64,000 bases of DNA from COE1 sp949066965 (lineage in GTDB: Bacteria; Bacillota; Clostridia; Lachnospirales; Lachnospiraceae). The notes beneath the pieces are model-generated. The model made no database searches and was not told the DNA's origin. It saw only the letters and a program-made list of their open reading frames with translations. Position 1 is the stretch's first letter; the number at the start of each line of letters is the position of its first letter. Shown piece by piece: positions 53,096 to 61,881 of the stretch. The DNA lies in NCBI GenBank assembly GCA_949066965.1, contig CARTDA010000016.1, positions 11,778 through 75,777 of the forward strand, given 5' to 3'. Position numbers and translations under genes: made by a program.

Positions 53096-53310
53096 ATACC
53101 GCCATTGTATCAAAACAGGTTTCCCGATGTTTTTCGATTTCCTATCGCTTTTATAAACTTTTTCTCCCGAAAACCTTACAATTTTCTTACAGTTCCCCAG
53201 TCACACACTGGTGCTCTTTCTTCACCATATCAGATGACTTCTGTTACAATATTACGCCTCCCTGTACAATTGTATATTGTCTAAATGACGTAAAAATGAT
53301 ACAGTATAGT

Positions 53311-53366
53311 TATACTTGCGGTCGAAAAGGCTGACCACCAGTATAATGTGATGCACACAACCACAG
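53311..53366 (+). repeat. 57-bp hairpin element, copy 3
   Basis: TATACTTGCGGTCG, loop AAAAGGCT, then GACCACCAGTATAATGTG and ATGCACACAACCACA. The stem extends to ~13 bp with two mismatches. It ends 15 bases before the DUF1703 start codon. Confidence 0.8.
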
Positions 53367-53380
53367 GGGAGGACTATGGT

Positions 53381-55108
53381 ATGAACAGGAAATTAAAGCT
53401 TCCGACAGGAATTGAAAATTTCGAGGAAATCCGCACGGCAGGATTTTACTACGTGGACAAAACTGGACTTATCAGGGATTTGCTCAACAATCCTGGAAAA
53501 GCAAACCTGTTTACGCGTCCGAGGCGTTTTGGGAAAACGCTGAACATGAGTATGCTCCAGTACTTTTTTGAGGTCGGAAGTGACAGTACGCTTTTTGACG
53601 GGCTTGAGATTTCCAGAGAAACAGCGCTCTGTGATGAATATATGGGAAAATTTCCTGTTATTTCTATCAGCTTAAAAGGAGTAAGCGGCAGAAACTTTGA
53701 CGAGGCAAAGGGAATGCTGCGGATGCTCATAGGGACAGAGGCGCTGCGGTTCCAGTTTTTAATGGAGAGTAACAACCTACAAGATACAGAGCAACAACAA
53801 TACAGGAAACTTATTGAATTAAATGACAAGGGTGAATTTGCCATGTCAGATGCCATTTTAAGAGGCAGCCTGTCTATCCTGTCACAACTGCTGAAAAAAC
53901 ACTATGGCAGAAACGTCATTATCCTGATCGATGAATACGATGTCCCGCTTGACAGGGCTTACCAGTCAAAATATTATGATGACATGGTGGAATTCATCAG
54001 GATTCTGTTCGGTCAGGCATTAAAAACAAACAACAGCCTGCAGTTCGCAGTACTTACAGGCTGTCTGCGGATATCAAAAGAAAGCATTTTTACAGGACTT
54101 AATAATTTTAACGTCTATACAGTGAAAGACGTACAATACAATGAATACTTCGGTTTTACTGATGGCGAGGTCGCATCCATGCTTGAATACTATGGTTTTA
54201 TGGAAAAATATGATGCCATAAAAGAATGGTACGACGGCTATCAGTTTGGCTTTGTTGATGTTTACTGTCCATGGGATGTGGTGAACTACTGCCATGCCCT
54301 CAAAATGAATGCATCCATAAAACCTCAGAATTACTGGATAAACACAAGCAGCAACAACATTGTCCGACAGTTCATAGACATGGCAAAATCAGCTACTAAA
54401 AGTGAAATTGAAAAATTAATTGACGGCGGAACCATTACAAAAATGATACATCAGGAACTGACATACGGGGATTTGGATTCTGACATTGATAATCTGTGGA
54501 GCCTGCTCTTTACAACAGGTTATCTGACACAATGCAGCGATATTGATACTGAACCGACAGATTTGGACGATGCAGACAGCGAACTGACAAAGCTTGTGAT
54601 TCCTAACAAAGAAATCCACTGGATATTTGTGCAGCAGATACACAACTGGTTTAAGGCAGAAACACAAAAAGACATCCCCAGACTGGAGACCTTCTGCCGC
54701 GCATTTGCGGAAAACGACGTAACTGCCATTGAGGAAGGCTTTACCGCATACCTGAAAAAGACCATCAGCATCCGCGACACGCATACCAGAAAGGAAATGA
54801 AGGAAAACTTCTACCATGGCATCCTGCTCGGACTCTTTGGGAACATGGATGACTGGAGCGTCCAGTCAAACGCCGAGGCGGGCGATGGATACAGCGATAT
54901 TGCCGTAGAGATTCCGGATAAGGACATCGGCATTATTATTGAATTAAAATATGCCGAAAATGCGCAGTTTGACGCCGCCTGCAAGGAAGCCCTGAAACAG
55001 GTTGAGGACAGAAACTACGAGGAACTGCTGATAGACGACGGCATGAAAACCATCTATAAATATGGTATCGCATGCTATAAAAAACGCTGTAAGGTTGTTA
55101 CCACATAG
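53381..55108 (+). CDS. AAA-ATPase-like/PD-(D/E)XK protein (DUF1703 family)
   Basis: 575 residues. The AAA-like part reads FTRPRRFGKTLNMSML (Walker A), VIILIDEYDVPLDRA (Walker B) and LTGCLRISKESIFTGLNN. The C-terminal ~120 residues look like a PD-(D/E)XK nuclease: GYSDIAVEIPDKDIGIIIELKYAEN (Asp, then Glu-x-Lys). Many copies occur in gut Firmicutes and Bacteroidetes; function is not known, and mobility or defence have been suggested. GGAGG lies 8 bases before the ATG at 53381. It interrupts the van cluster between vanG and vanS. A broken relative is at 59476. Confidence 0.85.
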   Translation: MNRKLKLPTGIENFEEIRTAGFYYVDKTGLIRDLLNNPGKANLFTRPRRFGKTLNMSMLQYFFEVGSDSTLFDGLEISRETALCDEYMGKFPVISISLKGVSGRNFDEAKGMLRMLIGTEALRFQFLMESNNLQDTEQQQYRKLIELNDKGEFAMSDAILRGSLSILSQLLKKHYGRNVIILIDEYDVPLDRAYQSKYYDDMVEFIRILFGQALKTNNSLQFAVLTGCLRISKESIFTGLNNFNVYTVKDVQYNEYFGFTDGEVASMLEYYGFMEKYDAIKEWYDGYQFGFVDVYCPWDVVNYCHALKMNASIKPQNYWINTSSNNIVRQFIDMAKSATKSEIEKLIDGGTITKMIHQELTYGDLDSDIDNLWSLLFTTGYLTQCSDIDTEPTDLDDADSELTKLVIPNKEIHWIFVQQIHNWFKAETQKDIPRLETFCRAFAENDVTAIEEGFTAYLKKTISIRDTHTRKEMKENFYHGILLGLFGNMDDWSVQSNAEAGDGYSDIAVEIPDKDIGIIIELKYAENAQFDAACKEALKQVEDRNYEELLIDDGMKTIYKYGIACYKKRCKVVTT

Positions 55109-55177
55109 AACATGATTCGCACGGCGAGGAGGGGGATTTTCTTACAGTTATTTGTTGAAGAAAAACGAAGGGAATAC

Positions 55178-56371
55178 GTGGTACAATTGAGGAAACGGTT
55201 TAAGAATTGGACAGGCCACAAGTGGAAAAAGCGAGCGGACAACGGCTACAGGCAGCTAAAAACCAGGCTGCTTTTGGTGACAATCATCACCATGGTTTTT
55301 TCAGTCCTGGCGGCGGCTTTGTTATATGATTTTGTCTTTCGCGGACGGTTTGCAAATTTTGTGGTTGGCTTTTTAAGCCATGTTATCTATGCGGGAAGGA
55401 CGGACGCATACGAACGCGCGCTAGGGACATACCAGCGTATAGTACGCAATTACCTGGATTGGTATTTTATGGGCGGCATCCTGCTTTTGTTTGCAGCTGC
55501 CCAAATGATTTACCTCAACAGTTTTATCAAATACTTTGCGGAAATAAACCGCGGCATTGACGCACTGGTCAGGGAGAACGCAGGCGATGTGATTCTCTCG
55601 CAGGAGCTTACCGCGACGGAGCGGAAAATCAATTCCATCAAGCACATGCTGGAAAAGCGAAAAAGTGACGCCCGGCTTGCCGAACAGCGCAAGAATGACC
55701 TCATTGTCTATCTGGCGCACGACCTTAAGACACCGCTCACAAGCGTCATCGGATATCTGACGCTGCTTCGTGATGAACCGCAGATTTCACAGGAGCTGCG
55801 CTGCCGTTACACGGATATCGCACTGGAAAAGGCACAACGACTTGAAGAGCTGATTAACGAATTTTTTGACATCACGCGCCTGAACCTGACAACATTGACA
55901 CTCGACAAGGAACAGATTCGTCTCAGCCGTATGCTGGAACAGCTCACAAGTGAATTTCACCCAATTCTCGCAGAGCGGGCACTTACATGGAAGCTTGAGA
56001 TTGCACCGGACATCACGCTTGTCGGCGACGCGGACAAGCTGGCGCGGGCTTTTGACAACCTGATACGCAACGCGGTCAACTACAGCCATTCCGGGACAGA
56101 AATCTGCCTGCGCGCACAGACCGAATCAGGCATGGTAAAGCTTATGATTGAAAATCAGGGAAAAACCATTCCGCCGGAAAAACTGGAACATATCTTTGAA
56201 CAGTTTTACAGGGCGGACACGTCGCGTTCGTCAGCGACCGGCGGCGCAGGACTGGGACTTGCCATCGCCAAGGAGATTGTGGAATTGCACGGTGGCACCA
56301 TCACTGCGGCGAGTACAAACGAGCACACAACCTTTATTGTCACGCTTCCGGGGGACGGGCAGTTTCGTTAA
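55178..56371 (+). CDS. vanS: VanS-type sensor histidine kinase
   Basis: Two membrane helices (residues ~34-58 and ~112-135 of this frame) flank a short outer loop. A HAMP-like segment follows, then LAHDLKTPLTSVIGYLTLL (phosphorylated His), NLIRNAVNYS (N box), VRQ-like EHIFEQFYRADTSRS and GGAGLGLAIAKEIVELHGG (G boxes). This resembles VanS of vanG clusters. The frame is open from 55112, but GTG 55178 has GAAGGGA just upstream. It lies on the plus strand, opposite to vanG and vanR, 69 bases after the DUF1703 gene. Confidence 0.88.
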   Translation: MVQLRKRFKNWTGHKWKKRADNGYRQLKTRLLLVTIITMVFSVLAAALLYDFVFRGRFANFVVGFLSHVIYAGRTDAYERALGTYQRIVRNYLDWYFMGGILLLFAAAQMIYLNSFIKYFAEINRGIDALVRENAGDVILSQELTATERKINSIKHMLEKRKSDARLAEQRKNDLIVYLAHDLKTPLTSVIGYLTLLRDEPQISQELRCRYTDIALEKAQRLEELINEFFDITRLNLTTLTLDKEQIRLSRMLEQLTSEFHPILAERALTWKLEIAPDITLVGDADKLARAFDNLIRNAVNYSHSGTEICLRAQTESGMVKLMIENQGKTIPPEKLEHIFEQFYRADTSRSSATGGAGLGLAIAKEIVELHGGTITAASTNEHTTFIVTLPGDGQFR

Positions 56372-56404
56372 ATCCTGCTGCCTGTCTCCCGATAAATTTA
56401 GAAT

Positions 56405-56824
56405 TTAACTATTCCTGCGGATTTGAATCAGGTGCATGATGTCATTATACAGATTTTCCTTATCCTCCAAGTCTATCATTAACCATCTCTTCCCATTCCC
56501 TTCCTTCGTTTGTTTATATATATTTAATAATTCTGTCGTACATTCTGACAGCACTGCCTCGACAGGCGCCTTTTCTTTTGCACCTACAACAACCATGACG
56601 GTAAAATAGCCTTCCCTTGGATATACTGTGCATAGTGTTTTTCCAGCTTTTTTAAATTTAATATTCCAGCCCTGTTCCCAGCTGCATGAACTGTATTCTA
56701 TTTTTTCATTACATCCATAAGTATTCCTAATCTCTGTACAAAATTGCATAAAAACAGGATTTCTGACATATTCGCTTATCGCTTCAATATCAGGACAGTT
56801 ATTTTTGTCTTGCAGGTCAATCAT
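56405..56824 (-). CDS. DUF3788-family small protein
   Basis: 139 residues, cytoplasmic. The pattern FMQFCTEIRNTYGCNEKIEY, SSCSWEQGWNIKFKKAGKTL, CTVYPREGYFTVMVVVGAKE and GKRWLMIDLEDKENLYND is that of DUF3788, a fold also seen in AraC-linked ligand domains and stand-alone proteins with no fixed function. AAGGAG precedes the ATG. It sits between the convergent vanS and vanR genes and would be read after vanR. Not a known van gene. Confidence 0.8.
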   Translation of the reverse strand: MIDLQDKNNCPDIEAISEYVRNPVFMQFCTEIRNTYGCNEKIEYSSCSWEQGWNIKFKKAGKTLCTVYPREGYFTVMVVVGAKEKAPVEAVLSECTTELLNIYKQTKEGNGKRWLMIDLEDKENLYNDIMHLIQIRRNS

Positions 56825-56889
56825 GTCGCAGCACTCCTTCCAACTACATTATAAGCTCAGAATACCCTGGCATCTTCTGCCCCATGGCC

Positions 56890-57588
56890 TTACACCTCGA
56901 TTGTATACCCCACTCCCCAGATTGTCTTGATATATCTGGGGCGGCGCGCGGGCTCTTTCATTTTCTCGCGCAGCCTTGCGATATGTGTCATGACGGTATT
57001 ATTGCTGTCGAGATACTGTTCGCCCCAGACTGCCTCAAACAGCTCCTCTGACGGGACGACAGTGCCACGCCTGCTGCACAGGTACCACAGGATTTCAAAC
57101 TCAATCGGTGTCAGCGCCACTTCTTTTCCGTTTAACAGGCACTTGTGCGTATCCCTTGAAATCTGTAGTCCCCTGATGTCCAGTTCATTCTGCGGCGCTG
57201 ACGTCTCCTTACCAACATTGTACCGGGTGTAGCGCCGCAGCTGTGTCTTGACCCTTGCAGCCACTTCCAGCGGATTAAACGGCTTTGTGATATAATCGTC
57301 GGCGCCGAGCGTCAGTCCCATGATTTTATCCCCGTCCTCCACCTTTGCTGTAAGCATGATGACCGGATAAAAATATTTTTCCCGGATTTTCTGACAGATG
57401 TGCAAGCCGTCGATGTCCGGCAGCATAATGTCAAGCATTGCCAGGTCCAGCTCTGTCTCCTCAATGCACCGGAGCGCGTCCGTACCATTGTAATACTTAT
57501 AAACAGTATATCCGTCATTTTTCAGATAGACCTCGATTAAATCCGCTATCTCTTTCTCGTCATCAACCACTAAAATCTTCTCGCCCAC
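56890..57588 (-). CDS. vanR: VanR-type OmpR-family response regulator
   Basis: The receiver domain (KILVVDDEKEIADLIEVYLK, LDLAMLDIMLPDIDG with the phosphorylated Asp, VIMLTAKVEDGDK, GADDYITKPFNPLE) is followed by a winged helix (NGKEVALTPIEFEILWYLCS, TVMTHIARLREKM, YIKTIWGVGYTIEV). It closely resembles VanR of vanG clusters. GGAGG lies 8 bases before a GTG at 57588, preferred to the frame start at 57633. It follows pepF by 62 bases and converges on vanS. In canonical operons vanR and vanS are adjacent and codirectional. Confidence 0.9.
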   Translation of the reverse strand: MGEKILVVDDEKEIADLIEVYLKNDGYTVYKYYNGTDALRCIEETELDLAMLDIMLPDIDGLHICQKIREKYFYPVIMLTAKVEDGDKIMGLTLGADDYITKPFNPLEVAARVKTQLRRYTRYNVGKETSAPQNELDIRGLQISRDTHKCLLNGKEVALTPIEFEILWYLCSRRGTVVPSEELFEAVWGEQYLDSNNTVMTHIARLREKMKEPARRPRYIKTIWGVGYTIEV

Positions 57589-57650
57589 GATACTGCCTCC
57601 GAACTGTGTTTTCCCAAATGGTGTTACAAACAAATCCCATACCAGGCCGC

Positions 57651-59453
57651 CTATAAGCTGTCTGTCAGCCGCTCAATCTCGTCAATAATTTCCCCAATGT
57701 ACGCAATCGTGTCCAAAAGGGGCGCGTCGGTGGTGATGTCAATGCCTGCAAGTCTCGCAAGTCCTGCCGGGTCAAGCGTGCTGCCGGCGGCGAGCACCTT
57801 TTTCCAGTCGTCAACCGCGCACTGCCCTTCCTTTTCAATGCGTTTACAGACCTGTGTGGCGACGGTCAGCCCTGCGCTGTAGGTGTAGGAGTACAGACCC
57901 ATGTAATAGTGCGGCTGGCGCATCCATGTGTAGGCGGCATCATCGGAAATCTCCACGTCCTCTCCCCAGAATGACTGCAGTGTCTCTTTCATCAGCCGGG
58001 TCAGGGTCTCGGCGTTGACACTGCCGCCGGCGTCCACAATCTGATAGACCTTTCTCTGGTATGCCGCCTCCATCAGATGCGTAACGAAATTATGGTAATA
58101 GGTGTTGCCAATCATACAGGACAGCACCCAGCGGCGGAAGCGTGGGTCGGGATTGGTCTTTAACAAGTAGTGCGCCATCAGAAGCTCGTTCATCGTCGAG
58201 GGCGCTTCCACAAAATAGGTGGAAACGTCAGTGTCAAAGATGGACTGGCTGCTGTTGCAGGACTTGAAATGTCCGGCATGCCCCAGCTCATGTGCCAGTG
58301 TAAAGACATCCGACATGCGCTCATTCCATGACAACAGGATAAACGAATTTTTTCCATAAGGGCTTGCACAGAACCCGCCTGTCGATTTTCCCTGATTCTG
58401 CGCAAAATCAATCCAGCGGTCACGGTATGCTTCCTGTATCATCGCCACATAGTCTTCGCCGAGTATGGCGAGTCCCTTTTCGATATATGCCCTCGATTCC
58501 TCAATGGTGACTTTCGGGTCGTATTCAGGGTCTACCGCAATTTTCAGGTCTGCAAACGTCATGCGGTCAATCCCGTGTATCTTTTTTAGCAGGCGGGCAT
58601 ACCGGCGCATATGCGGCGCGAGTTTCTCGGTGATAAGGTCAATCTGGCGGTCGTACAGTTCCCTGGTGACTTTCTGTCCGAACAGGAGGCTGTCAAATAC
58701 GGAATCGAAGCCGCGAAGGGTCGCAAGGGTCTTTTCCGTCTGCACCTGCGTGTTGTAGGCAGCGGCAGTCACATTTTCATACTGGCGTATTTTCGCGGAA
58801 AAGGCTGCAAATGCACTGCGCCGCACTGCCGTATTCTCCTCATATTCGTAATTGTCTTCAAACAGGGTATAGCCCAGCGGGTACTCTTTGCCGTCCGCCG
58901 TGAAGGAGTCAAACTTCATGTCGGCAAGCTTTGCCATGTTGTAAATCTGGTAGGGCGCCTCAATCGTGCGGGACAGCGCCGCAAGGGCACGCTCTGTCTC
59001 CGGATGAAGCAGATGCGGCTTGGTGCGCAGGATATTTTCCAGGTAGTGCCTGTTTTCTGCGGACAGCGCCATTGCCTCCTGAATGACGGCATCCTCCTGC
59101 TCTGCAATCTCGTTGTCGATAAAGCTGAGACGGCTCATGATTTCTGCCGTCATGCTGGCAGTCTGCTCGTTGCGCTCCTGATTGTGCGTGTCGTAATAGT
59201 CAACGGAAACTGCCAGGTCACAGTAGTGCACGACCAGGACAAGCAGGCGGTTCACCTCCCGGAAGTCGTCAAGACATGCGTTGATGCGCTGCGGCGTGTC
59301 CAGCTTTCCCTTGTACTCATGAACCATGCGGTCACAAAGGCTTTTCACCTTCTCCGCATCCTGATACATTGCTTCCTCCGTCGCATAAATCAGTGACAGA
59401 TTCCATGTCAGTTCTTCGGGAATGTCCTTGCGTAATTTTAATTCCTGTTTCAT
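57651..59453 (-). CDS. pepF: Oligoendopeptidase F (M3B)
   Basis: Cytoplasmic zinc peptidase that cuts short peptides. The 600-residue length fits PepF. The metal motif is VFTLAHELGHAGHF near residue 385 (HExGH), with the third ligand in STYFVEAPSTMNELLM. The N-terminal domain begins RKDIPEELTWNLSLIYATEE. AAAGGAGG lies before the ATG at 59453, chosen over the frame start at 59486. No obvious terminator separates it from vanR. Confidence 0.95.
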   Translation of the reverse strand: MKQELKLRKDIPEELTWNLSLIYATEEAMYQDAEKVKSLCDRMVHEYKGKLDTPQRINACLDDFREVNRLLVLVVHYCDLAVSVDYYDTHNQERNEQTASMTAEIMSRLSFIDNEIAEQEDAVIQEAMALSAENRHYLENILRTKPHLLHPETERALAALSRTIEAPYQIYNMAKLADMKFDSFTADGKEYPLGYTLFEDNYEYEENTAVRRSAFAAFSAKIRQYENVTAAAYNTQVQTEKTLATLRGFDSVFDSLLFGQKVTRELYDRQIDLITEKLAPHMRRYARLLKKIHGIDRMTFADLKIAVDPEYDPKVTIEESRAYIEKGLAILGEDYVAMIQEAYRDRWIDFAQNQGKSTGGFCASPYGKNSFILLSWNERMSDVFTLAHELGHAGHFKSCNSSQSIFDTDVSTYFVEAPSTMNELLMAHYLLKTNPDPRFRRWVLSCMIGNTYYHNFVTHLMEAAYQRKVYQIVDAGGSVNAETLTRLMKETLQSFWGEDVEISDDAAYTWMRQPHYYMGLYSYTYSAGLTVATQVCKRIEKEGQCAVDDWKKVLAAGSTLDPAGLARLAGIDITTDAPLLDTIAYIGEIIDEIERLTDSL

Positions 59454-59475
59454 TTTAAATGTCCTCCTTTTGTGT

Positions 59476-60490
59476 TTATCCTTCATATGGTTTGCAGTGC
59501 ACGATGCATTCTTTGCCGCAGAAGGCGATTCTGTAATATCTTACATACTTGTAGCCGTCATTTTTGAGATCCATGTCATAATTTTTATCCTCTATCTGTT
59601 GGATTGCCTCGTCTGCTTTTTGGTCCATATCGTCAATGTCTTTTGCGACTTTGAACTCTACCACGAATGCCTCACGGCTTCTGTGGATTGGTTTGATGAG
59701 CAGGTCGCTGCGTCCTTTTGCCCAGTAGGGCATTGGCAGCCAGTCTTTGTTTGGGCGCGCGTCATTCATATATGTAATGACGCTCCATGGGTTGTAGATG
59801 TCGGTTTGTCCGAACGTATAGCCGTTGTACCAGTTCTTGACGGTTTCGTACTTATCGTCCATGTCGTAATAGTGGCACATTTGTTCCACTTCGTTTACCT
59901 TGAAGCCAAAATACTCGTCGAAGTTTGTACTCCTGATAGATACAATGCTGAGGTTATTTAAGCCTGTGAAGATGCTTTCCTTTGAAATCCGCAGGCAGCC
60001 TGTAATCGCGGCAAATTCGATGCTGGTGTTGTCCTTTAAACTGTTCTCAAACAGTGCCCTGATGAAGTTAATCATTTCTTTGTAAAATCCGCAGGTAAAC
60101 GAATTTTCCAAAGGGACATCGTACTCGTCAATGATAACGACTGCTTTTTTTCCGTAGTATGTTTCAAGGCATTTCGACAGGAACAGAATGGATTTTGCAT
60201 AATCCCTTTCTGCTGCCTTTTCAGTCATTATTTCCTGATACATGGTTCGTTCTTCTTCTAATTTCAGATTATCCAGTAAAAAATCATGGCGTTTAAATTC
60301 ATCCGCGATTACATCGGCAATCATCTGATAGGACGTTTCGTAGTCCTGCCTTTTTGCGTCCTTGAATGTCAGATAAATTATGGGGTATTGCCCCATATGG
60401 CTTAAAACCGCCTCCCCTGCATCCATGATTTTAAGCCCTTTGAAAAGATGCGACCAGTCCCGCTTATTTCCCTGTCTGTCCCTGTCGTCC
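59476..60490 (-). pseudogene. Broken DUF1703/AAA-ATPase-like gene
   Basis: The longest frame (59476-60426, 316 residues) carries VVIIDEYDVPLENSF, ITGCLRISKESIFTGLNN and a C-terminal EAFVVEFKVAKDID nuclease motif, as in the gene at 53381. The Walker A end (RPRRFGKT) is missing: the frame is stopped by TAG near 60490 after only DWSHLFKGLKIMDAG. About 200 residues are also missing between ARPNKDWLPMPYWAKGRS and the nuclease part, an in-frame deletion. Almost certainly non-functional. It sits 22 bases upstream of pepF in the same direction. Confidence 0.8.
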
Positions 60491-61007
60491 TAAATTTATC
60501 GTCCTTTTCGCAGCAGATTTCATGGAAATACTGAACGAATTTTTCAGTACTAAATTCAATGCCCTGATAAGTCCTCATCAATATATTTGCAGATTGTTGA
60601 CACTAACACCGGGTATCCCGACGTGTATGCATAGATTTCTTTTGCACTGCATGGATATCCATTCCTGTCTGATTGTCTGTCTCATATTCGCCCAGCATAA
60701 CGGCAATCTGTTCTGCCGAAAAGCGCATACTGATTTTAAAATCAGCCGCAATGTTCCAAGGACTGTTATACTGGTGTTCAGATTCGGGGCGCAGCTTTAA
60801 TTTCAGGTTTTTTCCCTGATCCTCGATGCTGCCAATAGCCCGCGAATTTGGGTGTCAGCACAAATTTGCCGAGTGGAAAAACGGCATTTCGTCGAAATAT
60901 TTTTTGCGGTCAACCAGTGTATTTTCAATGCAGGCAAGTCGGTCGTCGAGCCGCACCATATAGTGCGTTGTCGGTCTACAAAGTCCTTCCATATTAAAAT
61001 ATCTCAC
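60491..61007 (-). pseudogene. Remnant of an AAA-like-domain ATPase gene
   Basis: A GTG start at 61007 with GGAGGTGAAC gives RYFNMEGLCRPTTHYMVRLD and then LACIENTLVDRKKYF, the usual N-terminus of AAA-like-domain proteins, and is then frameshifted before Walker A. Further on, other frames give WNIAADFKISMRFSAEQIAV, YTSGYPVLVSTICKYIDED and so on, pieces of the same protein. Several shifts and deletions are present. It has been joined to the broken DUF1703 gene. Confidence 0.7.
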
Positions 61008-61129
61008 GTTGTTCACCTCCGTTGTGCTTTTATCTATACTATACACGACTTTTCTTTTTCCCACAATATTTATCTTCCATAACACACGGAAATCAATTTT
61101 ATGTATCAATATTCATTATTGTTCCAAGG

Positions 61130-61185
61130 TATACTGGCTGTCGAAAAGGCTGACCGCTCAGTTTAATATGATGCACACAGCCACA
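61130..61185 (+). repeat. 57-bp hairpin element, copy 4
   Basis: TATACTGGCTGTCG, loop AAAAGGCT, GACCGCTCAGTTTAATATG then ATGCACACAGCCAC. Same orientation as copy 3. The stem has more mismatches. It lies upstream of an Rpn-like gene remnant. Confidence 0.8.
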
Positions 61186-61252
61186 TTACGAAGATCCTGC
61201 AAACGTTATGATCTGATAGTATACTAAAGACACCAAACGAAAGGATGACCAA

Positions 61253-61523
61253 ATGGCAAAGAAAACACAAGATTTAAAACCTGATATTATTTTAAAGAAC
61301 TACTGGAGCAACAAGGAGCAGTTTGCGGATTTGTTCAATGCTGTTCGGTAATCTGCGCGGAGGAGCTTGAGGATATTGACACGGAGGAATCCACTGTTTT
61401 AGAGCACAAGGATTATGCGCAGAGTATCAGCGATATTGCTTTTTTGATATGATACACGTCATATTGGATAAGACAATCAAAAAGAAGGACGCTAAAAAAA
61501 AGGTTATTGACTATGCCGCTTAA
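61253..61523 (+). pseudogene. Remnant of an Rpn-type transposase/nuclease gene
   Basis: AAAGGATG is followed by ATG and KKTQDLKPDIILKNYWSNKE QFADLFNAV, the usual start of Lachnospiraceae Rpn/PDDEXK proteins, then a stop. The next frame continues EELEDIDTEESTVLEHKDYA, and a short tail (TIKKKDAKKKVIDYAA) ends at 61523. Most of the gene has been deleted. Confidence 0.7.
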
Positions 61524-61528
61524 TTTAA

Positions 61529-61556
61529 CGGCGCACCCTAGGGTGCGCCGTTTTTT
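61529..61556 (+). terminator. Terminator of the Rpn remnant
   Basis: Perfect stem CGGCGCACCC/GGGTGCGCCG with a TA centre and six T after it. Confidence 0.9.
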
Positions 61557-61564
61557 GTCGGTCT

Positions 61565-61800
61565 TTAGTGCTTTTCTTTTTGGTCGTCTTTTCTTCGGAA
61601 TAGGATGATTAGTATAATCGTTATGGTGATGACCAAAATTGCGAGCCATATGAAATAGCATATTCCCAAGAAAGTCGGGCAGATGTGGCAGAGACTGCAT
61701 TTTTGGTGTCCTGCGCTGTCTGCCTGATTGTCGGCTGTGGCGTAGGTTTGTGTGGTTTCCTGTTCTGAAGATTCGGCCATTTCTTCGTCCGGATTGGTGT
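61565..61800 (-). pseudogene. C-terminal membrane tail of a lost surface protein
   Basis: About 78 codons; an in-frame TGA lies just upstream, at the junction with the hairpin cluster. It encodes a Thr/Gln/Ala-rich stalk, KCSLCHICPTFLGICYFIWL, a hydrophobic helix (AILVITITIILIILF) and RRKDDQKEKH. This is the stalk-helix-basic tail of an anchored cell-surface protein whose front has been removed. An ATG at 61780 has no ribosome site. Confidence 0.55.
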
Positions 61801-61810
61801 TAATTCACCA

Positions 61811-61881
61811 ACCACCAGTTCAACTGGTGGTTTGATATTGCCCCTCCAAAGGGGCATATTACTGCTCGCCCTAAAGGGCGG
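61811..61881. repeat. Cluster of three hairpins (IS end-like)
   Basis: Successive foldbacks AACCACCAGTT/AACTGGTGGTT, GCCCCT/AGGGGC and CGCCCT/AGGGCG. They cut both the surface protein and the IS3 orfB fragment. Subterminal hairpins of this type are found at ends of IS200/IS605 elements, but no such transposase is here. Confidence 0.55.

Larger units (their letters stand above)
52781..53380. other. Long intergenic region between vanG and the DUF1703 gene
   Basis: About 600 bases. It contains the vanG leader with no strong consensus promoter, the MITE-like element (52932-53095), an AT-rich stretch and hairpin element copy 3 (53311-53366). No gene is seen. Confidence 0.6.

Noticed and set aside
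58611..59396. 261-codon plus-strand frame
   Set aside because: Antisense to pepF, no ribosome site.
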